Positions 35,866 to 44,857 of a stretch of DNA of 64,000 nucleotides are shown here, piece after piece. Every line of letters begins with the position of its first letter. Within the stretch, counting starts at the first letter, position 1. A program made the position numbers and the translations under genes. Source of the stretch: Pelagomonas calceolata. Taxonomy: Eukaryota > Sar > Pelagophyceae > Pelagomonadales > Pelagomonadaceae. The DNA lies in NCBI GenBank assembly GCA_918797485.1, contig CAKKNE010000005.1, positions 1,302,001-1,366,000 of the forward strand. The letters are read 5' to 3'. The notes under the pieces were generated by a model, which saw only the letters and a list, made by a program, of their open reading frames with translations, was not told where the DNA came from and made no database searches.

Positions 35866-36528
35866 TCACACGAGCGTGAGCGGCGGCGTGTTCGTCACTT
35901 CCGTCCGCGACGCGACGGCGACGGAGCCCGTGTAGGCGTCGCGCAGGACCGCGAAGTCGCCGTCGCGGAAGAGGATTTCCCCCGGCGGCGGCGGCGGCGG
36001 CGCGACGCGCAGGGGCCGCCAGCGGAGCGTGCACGCGTCCGCGGGCGAGCCCGGCGGCGCCGTCCTCTGGAGATATCGGAGCCGCGCCGCCGTCGCCTCG
36101 GCGTCGCCGGCGACGACGCAGTCCGGCGCGTCGACGACGCTCGCGCCCGGCGCGGCCCGCCAGCCGCCGCCGAAGGCCGCGTCGGCGAGCGCCGCGTCGA
36201 GGTCGCGGTCGTCGCGCCACCTGCGTTTTTTGAATTTTGTGTTGCGCCCGAGAGCGACCCCGGGTCGCGAGAAGACTTTTTCACACGCTGAAAACTACGA
36301 GCAGGCCCAGCGTTCAGGTAGCGCGGGGTGCCGGCGTCGTCGTTCCTCGTTGTTTAGCTCGCGTAAGATTTCGTCTAGCGCATCCGATGCTAATATTTGG
36401 TCCTTGTTCGCATGCGCCTTTTGACAGAGCTGCACGAGCTGGACTTTCGTTCCACGCTGTCCTAAGGCGTACTTGCCCTGGCCGGCCTGCGAAAAGGCTC
36501 CCAGCGTTATCAACATGAGGAGAGCCAT
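35866..36528 (-). CDS. Small secreted protein of unknown family; exons 36528-36299 and 36220-35866
   Basis: The first exon encodes MALLMLITLGAFSQAGQG, a signal peptide, followed by a charged helical segment (QLCQKAHANKDQILASDALD and EILRELNNEERRRRH). A 78-nt intron (36221-36298, GTAGTT..ACGCAG) restores the frame, giving PERWACS-WRDDRDLDAALAD and a second exon of strongly coding composition ending VTNTPPLTLV. The total is 194 residues. Neither exon alone has a proper start plus stop of gene quality, and the split frame hides the gene from simple reading. The second exon shows a Pro run (APPPPPPGE) and two short beta-like stretches. No family is recognised. Confidence 0.6.
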
Positions 36529-36762
36529 CGTAGCAGCTCAGCGTTTATGTCTTCGGCTGCTGCTGGACCGGAGCCTGGGGCTTTGGACAAACGGACGTCA
36601 ACTGCGAGGGCGGAGGAGTCGCCTGCTTCGGTCGCGCTTCACCGCGAAAGGTGGTCCCCCGAATCGAGACCCCGCCCGGAAACGGCTCGGAGGTGCCGCG
36701 CGGGGCCCGCCGAGGCCGCGCGCGCCCCCTCCATGGTACGGATTCGAATTAAGCACCACTTA

Positions 36763-37279
36763 CTACAGTTCCTGCTCGGCGTAGCGCGCCGCCTCCTCAA
36801 CAACCTCACCACCAACATCAACGGTGACGGCGTCCTCCGCGCCCGCGACCACCACGGGCGGCTCGTCAGAAAGAGCCGACACGGGCGCAAAGCCGCGGCC
36901 CTCCATGACGTCCACGAACTTCCGGTGCCGCTTGTGCGCCGCGACGGCGTCCTTGATGTTCTGGTTGAGACTAATAATGTGCGTCTCCCATTCCTTGTCG
37001 ACCTGTGCGTAGACCCGTGAGTATGCGTGCCGGCCTCCACGCCGCCGCGCCGAGACAGCCGCCGCTTTGAAAGCGCGCCGGCGACGCGTGTTTTTTTTCG
37101 GGCGCGCCGGCGCGGACCCCGTGGTTCTCGAGCCAGATGATCCCGATCGGCGAGCTCTTCACAATATCAATATCGCCGTCTCCATCAAAGTCGATGGGGT
37201 GCATCGACGACGCGCCCTGTCCATTAATTAGGGTGGGCAGCAGCGCCGCCGCGAGCGCCACGATGCTGCTGCGTCTCAT
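36763..37279 (-). CDS. Small secreted FG-GAP/VCBS-like protein; probable exons 37279-37118 and 37002-36763
   Basis: Exon 1 encodes a signal peptide (MRRSSIVALAAALLPTLING) and one FG-GAP-like calcium motif, HPIDFDGDGDIDIV, followed by GIIWLENHG. A phase-0 junction (GTCCGC donor, CGCACAG acceptor, 115-nt intron) leads to VDKEWETHIISLNQNIKD and AVAAHKRHRKFVDVMEGR, ending EEAARYAEQEL. Exon 2 has a clear coding signature, but its frame stays open 5' of the acceptor for about 100 nt, so the exact junction is uncertain. FG-GAP repeats normally come in blocks of seven; a single one fused to a helical tail is odd. Function unknown. Confidence 0.45.
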
Positions 37280-37824
37280 TCTAGAGCATTCTGCGACGCG
37301 TGGCCATGGCGTGTCGTCTGCGGCGGTGCGCGCGTAGCGTAGCCTCCGGGCAGCAATCTTGTGTTTGTATTACGCGGAGACGGCAGTCGAACCTTAAATT
37401 TGCAGACAGAGGCGCCCCGCGCGATCGAAGCCCCGCCCCGCGCGAGGGCCTACCAGCCACCGCCGCGGCCCTAGAGCGATGCTAGACTGCTATGAGCCGC
37501 AGGGGCAGCCAAATGGCAGCCTTTTCCATGGATTGGGGCTCGGAGGGGCAGCCTTGCCGGAAAAACCGCGAGGGTGGGGCCGCGCGAGGGGTCCTGGCTG
37601 CCCGCGACGACAGCGCGCGGCGCGGCGGGGGAAAAAATCATCGTAACCTAACTAAGGTAAGGATAATATTGCACCCGGCCAAAAATTACACTTTGGCTGT
37701 GTCGAGCGGCGAGGCGATTTGTGCGCCAACCCCAACCCCGGGCAGCCCGCGCCGCACGCCGCGTGGGTCGAGCGCCAGCCCGGAGACCGCGAAGCCAGCG
37801 AAGATGCCGCGGCATGGCAGTGAC
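37280..37824. other. Divergent intergenic region
   Basis: 545 bp between the FG-GAP-like start and the large surface-protein start. The downstream frame is open from 37492 with an ATG at 37513, but the signal peptide places the probable start at 37825 (or 37804). No dyad box is seen. Confidence 0.45.
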
Positions 37825-40800
37825 ATGGCCCGAAGGCCGCGCCGCGCCGGCCGCTGGGCCGCCGCGCTCGTCGCCGCGGCCTGCCTCGCCGCGCCGGCCG
37901 CCGCGCAGAGCCCGTCGAGCAAGGCGCCCGAGGGCGTGAAGCGGCGGCTCGTGGCCGAGGCCGAGGAGGCGGCGCGCCGGCTGCACGTCATCGTGCCGGA
38001 CCCGACGCCGGCGCCGTCGTCCGTGCCCACGACGGAGGCGCCGTCCGGCGTGCCCACGACCTACCCGTCGGGCGTGCCGACGTCGACGCCGACCACCCCG
38101 ACGTCCCTGCCGACGCCCGTGCCGACGGGCGCGCCGTCGTACGTGCCTTCGTCGCCGCCGACGGAGACGCCGACGCGTGTGCCTTCGTCGCCGCCCACGT
38201 CGATGCCCTCGCCGGCGCCCACGACCACGTTCGCGCCGACGTCGACGCCGACGTACGTGCCTTCGTCGCCGCCGACGGCGACGCCCACGGCCGACCCGAC
38301 GTACGTGCCGACGGTCCCGCCGACGTCCGAGCCCTCGGGCGTGCCGACGTCCGACCCGACGTACCGTCCGACGGTCCCGCCGACGTCGGCGCCGACGTCC
38401 GTGCCCTCCGAGGCGCCGACGTACGAGACGTGGCAGCCGACGTACGTGCCGACGACCCCGCCGACGTCGGACCCCACTTTCGAGCCCACGGCCGACCCGA
38501 CGTACGTGCCGACGTCTCCGCCGACGTCGGAGCCCAGTAAGACCCCGACGGCCGACCCGACGTACGTGCCGACGTCTCCGCCGACGTCGGAGCCCAGTAA
38601 GGTCCCGACGTCCGCGCCGTCGACGCCCGGCCCCACGTCCAAGCCCTCGGGCGTGCCGACGGCCGACCCGACGGGCGTGCCTTCGACGCTGCCGACGTCG
38701 GCGCCGACGAGCGCGCCGACGAGCGCGCCGACGTTCGAGACCTGGCCCCCGACCGAGGTCCCCACGTCTCTGCCGACGTCGGCGCCGACGAGCGCGCCGA
38801 CGAGCGCGCCGACGATCTCGGCCGCGCCCACGGCCGTGCCCACGACGGTGCCGTCGCCCGTCCCGACGGAGGACAACTTCGGGTCGTGCTGGCACAAGGT
38901 CACGGGCCTCGTCACGTGCGAGGTCCGCAGGAAGCGCTGCAACAGCCCCGAGTTCACGCTCGACGGCGGCACGTCCAACACCCAGTGGCGCCCGAAGGGC
39001 TTCGTCGACAACGGCGCGGGCGGAACGGGCTGCTGCCGCTGCGCTAATGGATGCAACCACACCCTGGAGACGGGCACCTGCAACCCGGACCACTACGCCG
39101 ACTCCGAGCCCAAGAAGCTCCGGTACCCGACGATGGCCCCCACGACGCCGTCGGCGGTGCCGACGTACGAGCCGACGGTCCGGCCGTCGTACTCCCTCCC
39201 TCCGACGGTCGACCCCCTATCGCCCACGGCCCAGGGCCCGACGGTCGCGCCGACCTACGCGACGGAGCCGCCGTCGCCGGTGCCGGTGCCGGTGCCGACC
39301 ATGACCTTCGTGGCCACGGACGAGAACCTGGCCTGCGACCACTCGCACGACGCCAACATCGGCATCACCACCGCGACGGACGGCACCTGCGCCGTCCACC
39401 TCTACCTCCACCACCGCGACGTCTTCGAGCAGATGTACGGCGTGTCGCCCATCGGCCGGTGGGACACGTCCCAGGTCACGGACATGTCGCACCTCTTCGA
39501 GAACGAACTGGACTTCAACGAGGACATCTCGGGCTGGAACGTCGACGCCGTGACGTCGATGCACGACATGTTTCTGCACGCCGAGAGCTTCGACCAGGAC
39601 CTGGGCTGGTGCGTCGAGGAGGCCTGCCCGGCCATCGACGACGCGGCGGAGACGTACGAGGAGTACAAGGCGCGGATCGCGCCGCTCCAGGCGGGCTGCG
39701 ACGGGGCCGGCGGGCAGCCGTGCTGCGTCGACATGACGGACACCTTCTTCTACGCGCCCTGCATCCTGAACGACCCGCCGTGCGGCGTCAAGAGCACGGA
39801 GGGCGCCTGCAAGCCCACGCCCGCGCCGACCACGGCCGCGCCGACCGTCTCGGCGGCGCCGACGCTCGCGCCGACGCTGTCCATGGCGCCCACGTCCGAG
39901 CCCTCGCCCGCGCCGTCGATGCACCCGACGGGCGCGCCGACGTTCGCGCCGACGATGGACTGGACGTCCTTCTGCGAGACCAAGAACGAGACGGCGGCCT
40001 GCGCCGCCGAGGCGGGCTGCCACTGGCTCGCCCCCTACTCGCGCTGCATCCCCGAGTGCTCGTTCGGCATCGACAACCGCGACGCCTGCGACACGCGCTA
40101 CTGCTCGTGGCGCTGGACGCCCAAGCTCCCGATCTCGGGCAAGTGCCTCGACTGCGACGCCGCGCGCAAGTACGAGACGTGCGACTGCGGCGACGCCTCC
40201 TGGGGCAGCGCCGCGTCGCGCCAGACGCGCCAGTCCGGCCGCCGCAACCTCAAGTTCGGCTACGTCGAGCTCAACACGGGCTTCGTGGTCGAGGGGTCGG
40301 TCGAGCTCGCCGGCGTGTCCCTGGCCGACGCCGAGGCCCACGCCGCCGACATCACCCAGACGATCATCGACGTCGCCGGCGGCGTGCGGCCGGCCGACGC
40401 CACGTCGTGCCCCGGCTGGGCGTGCTCCGTCGAGAACCAGTACTGCCCGCAGGGCCTCGTGGGCTCCACGGACTCCGACTACTGCTGCGTCTTCGACGAG
40501 GCCGGGTCCGGCACGTGGACCGCGGGCGCCTGCGCCCCGGGCTTCGACGACATCACGGTCATCCTCAGCGAGCCGTCGGCGCGGCGGCGGCTCCAGTCCC
40601 AAAACCAGGGCGCGGACGAGGTCCTCGTCGAGTACCAGATCCAGGTGCCCGAGGGCTCGGACGACATCGCGGACGTCTGGGCCGACGCGCTGTCCATGGC
40701 GCCGGCCAAGTACCCCGCCGACGCGACCGGCTGCAAGGGCTGGTACTGCAGCACGGAGCAGCAGTACTGCCCCCAGGGCCTGCCCGGCTCGAAGTGGTCC

Positions 40801-41181
40801 GACTTCTGCTGCACGGACGGGCGGTGGACCAAGGGCGACTGCGACCGGCCGCACGTCGGCTGGCGCAACGCGCTCGACGCCCGCGTCCTCGCGAAGAGCG
40901 ACCACGACTGCTCCGCCGCGGCGGACCCGGCCGCCGTCGGCGACGGCAAGTGCGACGCGGCGAACAACGTCGCGCCCTGCTACGACGGCGGCGACTGCTG
41001 CGAGGCCACGTGCTCGGGCACGAACTGCGGCACGTACTCGTACTCGTACGCCTACGACTGCGTGAACACCCTCGCCGAGGCGGGCCGCAACGTGACCGAG
41101 GTCGGCGCCGCGGCCGTGACCACGAAGAAGGACTACTGCAACGACTACTGCGGCAAGTACTGGACGTGCCTCGACGGATAG
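37825..41181 (+). CDS. Large secreted stalk protein: PT repeats, BspA-like, SEA-like with Cys inserts, Notch-type LNR
   Basis: The 1118-residue product starts at MARRPRRAGRWAAALVAAACLAAPAAAQ (signal peptide; an ATG 21 nt upstream is possible). About 300 residues of Pro/Thr repeats (PTYVPTSPPTSEPS type) form a stalk with an exact 60-nt period at 38491-38610. Then follow a Cys-rich patch and a BspA/DUF285-type unit at 39453-39612 (WDTSQVTDMSHLFENELDFN; VTSMHDMFLHAESFDQDL). A second short PT stalk, a Cys-rich module (CHWLAPYSRC) and a SEA-like domain with two inserted Cys repeats (PGWACSVENQYCPQG; KGWYCSTEQQYCPQG) come next. A Notch/Lin-12 type calcium repeat (GDGKCDAANNVAPCYDGGDC) lies near the end. 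No membrane span follows, so it is secreted or wall-associated. Role inferred: adhesion or cell-surface coat. Confidence 0.8.
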   Translation: MARRPRRAGRWAAALVAAACLAAPAAAQSPSSKAPEGVKRRLVAEAEEAARRLHVIVPDPTPAPSSVPTTEAPSGVPTTYPSGVPTSTPTTPTSLPTPVPTGAPSYVPSSPPTETPTRVPSSPPTSMPSPAPTTTFAPTSTPTYVPSSPPTATPTADPTYVPTVPPTSEPSGVPTSDPTYRPTVPPTSAPTSVPSEAPTYETWQPTYVPTTPPTSDPTFEPTADPTYVPTSPPTSEPSKTPTADPTYVPTSPPTSEPSKVPTSAPSTPGPTSKPSGVPTADPTGVPSTLPTSAPTSAPTSAPTFETWPPTEVPTSLPTSAPTSAPTSAPTISAAPTAVPTTVPSPVPTEDNFGSCWHKVTGLVTCEVRRKRCNSPEFTLDGGTSNTQWRPKGFVDNGAGGTGCCRCANGCNHTLETGTCNPDHYADSEPKKLRYPTMAPTTPSAVPTYEPTVRPSYSLPPTVDPLSPTAQGPTVAPTYATEPPSPVPVPVPTMTFVATDENLACDHSHDANIGITTATDGTCAVHLYLHHRDVFEQMYGVSPIGRWDTSQVTDMSHLFENELDFNEDISGWNVDAVTSMHDMFLHAESFDQDLGWCVEEACPAIDDAAETYEEYKARIAPLQAGCDGAGGQPCCVDMTDTFFYAPCILNDPPCGVKSTEGACKPTPAPTTAAPTVSAAPTLAPTLSMAPTSEPSPAPSMHPTGAPTFAPTMDWTSFCETKNETAACAAEAGCHWLAPYSRCIPECSFGIDNRDACDTRYCSWRWTPKLPISGKCLDCDAARKYETCDCGDASWGSAASRQTRQSGRRNLKFGYVELNTGFVVEGSVELAGVSLADAEAHAADITQTIIDVAGGVRPADATSCPGWACSVENQYCPQGLVGSTDSDYCCVFDEAGSGTWTAGACAPGFDDITVILSEPSARRRLQSQNQGADEVLVEYQIQVPEGSDDIADVWADALSMAPAKYPADATGCKGWYCSTEQQYCPQGLPGSKWSDFCCTDGRWTKGDCDRPHVGWRNALDARVLAKSDHDCSAAADPAAVGDGKCDAANNVAPCYDGGDCCEATCSGTNCGTYSYSYAYDCVNTLAEAGRNVTEVGAAAVTTKKDYCNDYCGKYWTCLDG
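38491..38610 (+). repeat. 60-bp tandem repeat inside the PT stalk (two near-exact units)
   Basis: Units 38491-38550 and 38551-38610 differ only near the end (GACC versus GGTC). Each encodes ADPTYVPTSPPTSEPSK plus T/V-PT. A partly diverged unit precedes them at 38431-38490. Confidence 0.85.
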
Positions 41182-41371
41182 AGCAAAGCGTATATCCCCC
41201 GCCCCTCCCGCCCTTCCCGCCTCCCCGCCCCAGCCGGTACTCCCCACCCCCACGGGTAACGGCGACTATGCCCCTATCTATCTAGTACACCGCTCGCACG
41301 ACAGAGCTCGGGGCTCCACTGGCAGGGAGATTAGGGGCGCGCAAAATGACTGACAGGTCAACAACAAACTA

Positions 41372-44300
41372 CTACAAGCTCCGCGGCACGGCGAAGAAGA
41401 CGCGCTCGCCGCCCTCGTCGGCGAGCGGCACCCAGCCGGAGCCGTCCGCGAGGCGCAGGAACTCGTCGGTGGCCGTCGCGAAGACGCCCGACGCCTCGAT
41501 GGTCCTCGCCTCGAGGAGGTGGGCCGAGGCGAAGAGCCGCGTCGGGTAGGACGCGACGAGGCTCGCCGCGGCGCCGCGGCGCCGCACGTAGGTCGCCGAC
41601 GTCGGGAAGAGGCGCCCCTCGACCACTTCGACGGCGTCCTCCGCGGGGACGCGGGCCCAGAGGCCCCCCGGCGTCCGGAGGAAGTTCGCGGAATCGCCGA
41701 GGACCGTCGCCCGCGCCTCGACGAACGCGTCCCGCGCCAGCCGCTTCACGACCGGCGCGGCGTCGCTCGGCGCGCGGTAGAGAAAGAGCGGCTCGCGGCC
41801 CTGGAAGTAGCGCGTGTCGTCGTCCGCTGGTGGGGCGTTTCGCCGGAACGCTTCCGCGTCGCGCTCCGCTTGGCGCGAGGCGGCCGCGTGCGCCGCGATG
41901 GCATCGACCCAGGCTCCGGCGTCGGCGGGCGCCGCCGCGGCGAGGCGCAGCGGCTGGCCGACGCTCGCGCGCACGGAGAGGCCGGCGCCGGCGGCCGCGG
42001 CGCGCGCGCCGGCGTCGAGGCGGAGCGCGTCCGCGGGGACGGCGTCGTCGCGGCGCGCGCGCAGCGTCAGCACGGCGTCGCGGAGCTCGGCCCACCGCCG
42101 GCGGCCGTCGACGCGGAGCCAGCCGACCTTCGGGGGCGGCGCGCGCGCCGTCGGCCCGGCCGGCGCCGGCGGCGGGTCGTCCCGGGCCGGCGCCTTCCGC
42201 AGGCCCGCGGCGGCGAGCTCGATCGCGAGCGCGTCCGGGTCGACGTAGAGCGCGTCGGCCGCGCGCGCCGCGGCCAGGTCCGCCGCGCAGCTCGCCGCGT
42301 GGCGCGCCGCCGCGGCGCGGGCCGCCGCCGCGCCCTCCCCAGCGTCGCGGCCGCGCGCCGCCGCGGCCGCCGCCCGCGACGCGGCCGCCGACGCGGCCAC
42401 GGCACACTCCTCGGCAAGGACCGCCGACCGGCGCGCGCGCGCCCGGGCCTTGGCGGCGGCGGGTCTCCGGCGGCGGCGTCCGTCGCGCGCGAGCGCGTCG
42501 CCGAGCGCGAGGACCACGTCCTCGGCCGCGTGGGCCGCCGCGGCCGCCGCGGCCGCGCCGCTCCCGCGCATGCGCTCGTATACGGCGACGATGCGCGTTC
42601 CCGCCTCGTCGAGGTGGCCGGCGGCCCGCTCGACCTTTTGCCGGGCCTCGGCCGCCGCCGCGGCATTTCCGAAGAACACGGCCGTCTTCCCGAGGAGCCA
42701 CTCGGCGTCGACGCCCACCGCCGCGAGCACGCAGGCCGCCAGGAGCTCCGGGGCCGCGTCCTCCGTGGCCGCGAGCGCCGCCTCGGACAGGGCGCCGGCC
42801 AGCGCGTCGAAGCTCAGGGCGTGGCGCGGGTGTGCCGCCGCCGCGGCCCGCGCGGCGAAGACGACGCGCGCCGCCCGCAGGTCGGCGCGGAGGCGCGACG
42901 GCCGCAGGCAGCGCACGTAGGCGCAGTCCGCGCCGTCGAGGACGTCCGCCAGCGACGCCTCGGGCGTCGCCGCACCGACGCGCTTCATAAAATCGATCGT
43001 CGACCGGCGCAGCGCCCCCCGGAAGGCGTCGGACGTCTCCCGCCGCGCACACTCGTCGAACGCGTACGTGACGACGCCGCCGTAGTGCCGCACCGCGAAC
43101 GTGTTCTCGACGTCGTCGACGCGCGGCAACTGGCACACGTGCGTCGAGCGGGCACACGTGCGTAGATCCGCGCTCGCGAGCAGTTCCCGGCAGGGCGGGT
43201 CGTCCACCAAAGGCACGCGAGCGAACCGGCCCGGCGCGACGCCCTCGTCCACGAGCGTGCGGAACGGCGCCCGGACCGTATCCATGAAGCGCTTTTCCAG
43301 GACGTCGTCGAGGGCGTTGATCACCAACGCGCGCCGGTCGCCGCATGCGTCAAAGGGGAGCGGGTCGACGACGGACACGGCGCGGCCCCGGGCGGCCGCC
43401 GCCGTTCTGGCATTGCGCGCGTCGAGGATCGCAGCCACGAGGCCGCCGTAGAGTTGTCGTGAGAAGTGCTGGTCCGGCGTACGGCGGGAGACGTCCAGGC
43501 CCTCCGAAACGCCGAGGACGCGGAGGGCTCCCGGTAAATTCCCGTCGCCGAGGAGACAGACGGCCTCGAGCGCGGACCAGGCGCCGTCGATCCCGTCCAG
43601 ACAGTCGGCGACGGCCGCGTCCGTCGGCGCACCTCCGGCTATGTCATCGGGCCCGAGGATGTGGTGACGGGCGCCGCGCCGCCGCGCCGCCGCGTGCAGC
43701 ACGCGGAAGTTGCTTTCTCCGTCAGCCGGCGGCCGGGCCGCGCGCGCCGCGTCCAGCAGAAAGACGTCGGTGCGCGCCCCGATCAACGCGTCGCGCGCGT
43801 CGAACGTGAAGTGCGTCGCCGTGGCGACGCAGGACCGGTCGTGGGCTCCCGCCCGGCAGTGGCCGAGCGCCGCGACGGCGACCTCCGTGCGCCTTATATC
43901 CATATAAAGCTCGCTCTCGGTTGATAAGCCGCCGCGCCAGGTTAAGTAGGAAGCGACGGCGCGGCAGGCGCGCGTGCGGCCCGCGCCGGCGCCGCCCGTC
44001 GCGACGACGACTTGCGGCTTGCTTCGTGCCACGAACGCGCGCTCGGCCAGCGCGTAGACGTGGGGCTCCGGATGTGGATTGGACGCGAAGCCGGCCATCT
44101 TCCGGTGCGCGTGGCCGCGCGCTATGATCACATTCGGGCCGCAGAACGCGTAGTCGCGGCCTTCGAGGCAGTTTAGTACTGCCGGTTCGTGGATTTGGAG
44201 GAGTGAGGCAACGTCGGTTTCATCAATATCGTTGCAGCGCAGCAGCTCGTCAATTGCGCATTCGCTGCCGTCGTCGAGTGTGATGCTAGGGCCAGCTGGG

Positions 44301-44407
44301 CCTTGCACCGTGGCGAGGCGCCAGCCGTCGCCGTCTTCGGCGTACACTTGGTCGCCGGGCGCGAAGGGTTCATCACCTGTTGTGTCGTGGCCCTGGAAGG
44401 CAGCCAT
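41372..44407 (-). CDS. Degenerate myosin-like protein with SH3-like and PH-like modules
   Basis: The 1010-residue product starts MAAFQGHDTTGDEPF. Residues about 15-50 are a myosin N-terminal SH3-like fold (GDQVYAEDGDGWRLATV). The motor is recognisable by VASLLQIHEPAVLNCLEGRD, by FAVRHYGGVVTYAFDECAR and by YVRCLRPS. The P-loop reads GGAGAGRT (about 138-145) instead of GESGAGKT. The switch I Asn/Ser/Arg signature is not found, and switch II reads DPLPFD (about 348-353) instead of DIxGFE, so ATP hydrolysis is unlikely. A long Ala/Arg-rich helical arm, a PH-like domain (VGWLRVDGRRRWAELRDAVL) and a C-terminal SH3-like region (FLRLADGSGWVPLADEGG) follow. Membrane-linked scaffold role inferred. Confidence 0.72.
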   Translation of the reverse strand: MAAFQGHDTTGDEPFAPGDQVYAEDGDGWRLATVQGPAGPSITLDDGSECAIDELLRCNDIDETDVASLLQIHEPAVLNCLEGRDYAFCGPNVIIARGHAHRKMAGFASNPHPEPHVYALAERAFVARSKPQVVVATGGAGAGRTRACRAVASYLTWRGGLSTESELYMDIRRTEVAVAALGHCRAGAHDRSCVATATHFTFDARDALIGARTDVFLLDAARAARPPADGESNFRVLHAAARRRGARHHILGPDDIAGGAPTDAAVADCLDGIDGAWSALEAVCLLGDGNLPGALRVLGVSEGLDVSRRTPDQHFSRQLYGGLVAAILDARNARTAAAARGRAVSVVDPLPFDACGDRRALVINALDDVLEKRFMDTVRAPFRTLVDEGVAPGRFARVPLVDDPPCRELLASADLRTCARSTHVCQLPRVDDVENTFAVRHYGGVVTYAFDECARRETSDAFRGALRRSTIDFMKRVGAATPEASLADVLDGADCAYVRCLRPSRLRADLRAARVVFAARAAAAAHPRHALSFDALAGALSEAALAATEDAAPELLAACVLAAVGVDAEWLLGKTAVFFGNAAAAAEARQKVERAAGHLDEAGTRIVAVYERMRGSGAAAAAAAAHAAEDVVLALGDALARDGRRRRRPAAAKARARARRSAVLAEECAVAASAAASRAAAAAARGRDAGEGAAAARAAAARHAASCAADLAAARAADALYVDPDALAIELAAAGLRKAPARDDPPPAPAGPTARAPPPKVGWLRVDGRRRWAELRDAVLTLRARRDDAVPADALRLDAGARAAAAGAGLSVRASVGQPLRLAAAAPADAGAWVDAIAAHAAASRQAERDAEAFRRNAPPADDDTRYFQGREPLFLYRAPSDAAPVVKRLARDAFVEARATVLGDSANFLRTPGGLWARVPAEDAVEVVEGRLFPTSATYVRRRGAAASLVASYPTRLFASAHLLEARTIEASGVFATATDEFLRLADGSGWVPLADEGGERVFFAVPRSL

Positions 44408-44857
44408 GGCCTGCCCCTCTCCAGAGGGGCTGCAGCTCAAGATTTCGCACCGATGGGTGCTCCGGGTGCCAAGGAGGCGTTGTTGCCAGCCCGTTTTCGA
44501 GCTATGCGCGCTATGCGGCTCCGCCCATTGGGCAGCCTAAAATGCTAGTATGTCGATACGCTAGGTTTTGGGCCTCTTTTGCGCGCAGCTTCCTCCTCAT
44601 CGCATTCGTGCCTATCCGCGTTTATATCACCTGAATTTCATGCATCCCTTCAGTCCTACGCACGGGCGCAACGATTTTGCAATCGGACGGCACCATTTGG
44701 CACAGCGGTGATGGCCGTGCCAGCAGCACGGGCTGCTCGGGCGGAGCGGCGCAGTTACTTGTGGAAGGACAGCCACAACGCTGCACGGCTCAGCCTCCAC
44801 GCCATCGCGCAGCTGAACTCGCGTCGATGGCGTACACACCCTACCGCGCAGGTCACG
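44408..44857. other. Divergent intergenic region with dyad box
   Basis: 450 bp between the myosin-like and FKBP starts. A plus frame from 44711 joins the FKBP frame and could give an N-terminal extension. Dyad box at 44544-44565. No other feature recognised. Confidence 0.45.
44544..44565 (+). promoter_or_regulatory. CTAG-dyad box, copy 12
   Basis: GCTAGTATGTCGATACGCTAGG, arms present, core diverged. It is 137 bp upstream of the myosin-like gene and 167 or 314 bp upstream of the FKBP gene, depending on its start. Confidence 0.5.

Noticed and set aside
38000-38860. CRISPR-like array suggested by regular repeats
   Set aside because: The repeats are codon-periodic, encode PT motifs in frame, and have no unique spacers.
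39217-41253. Long minus-strand open frame opposite the stalk protein, and a plus-strand frame at 39051-41285
   Set aside because: Both are Arg/Val/Gly-rich shadows; the real frame shows a signal peptide, BspA-like, SEA-like and Notch-type motifs.
41358-43346. Second long minus frame overlapping the myosin-like gene
   Set aside because: Arg-Gly-Pro-rich translation without motifs; the accepted frame carries the myosin landmarks.
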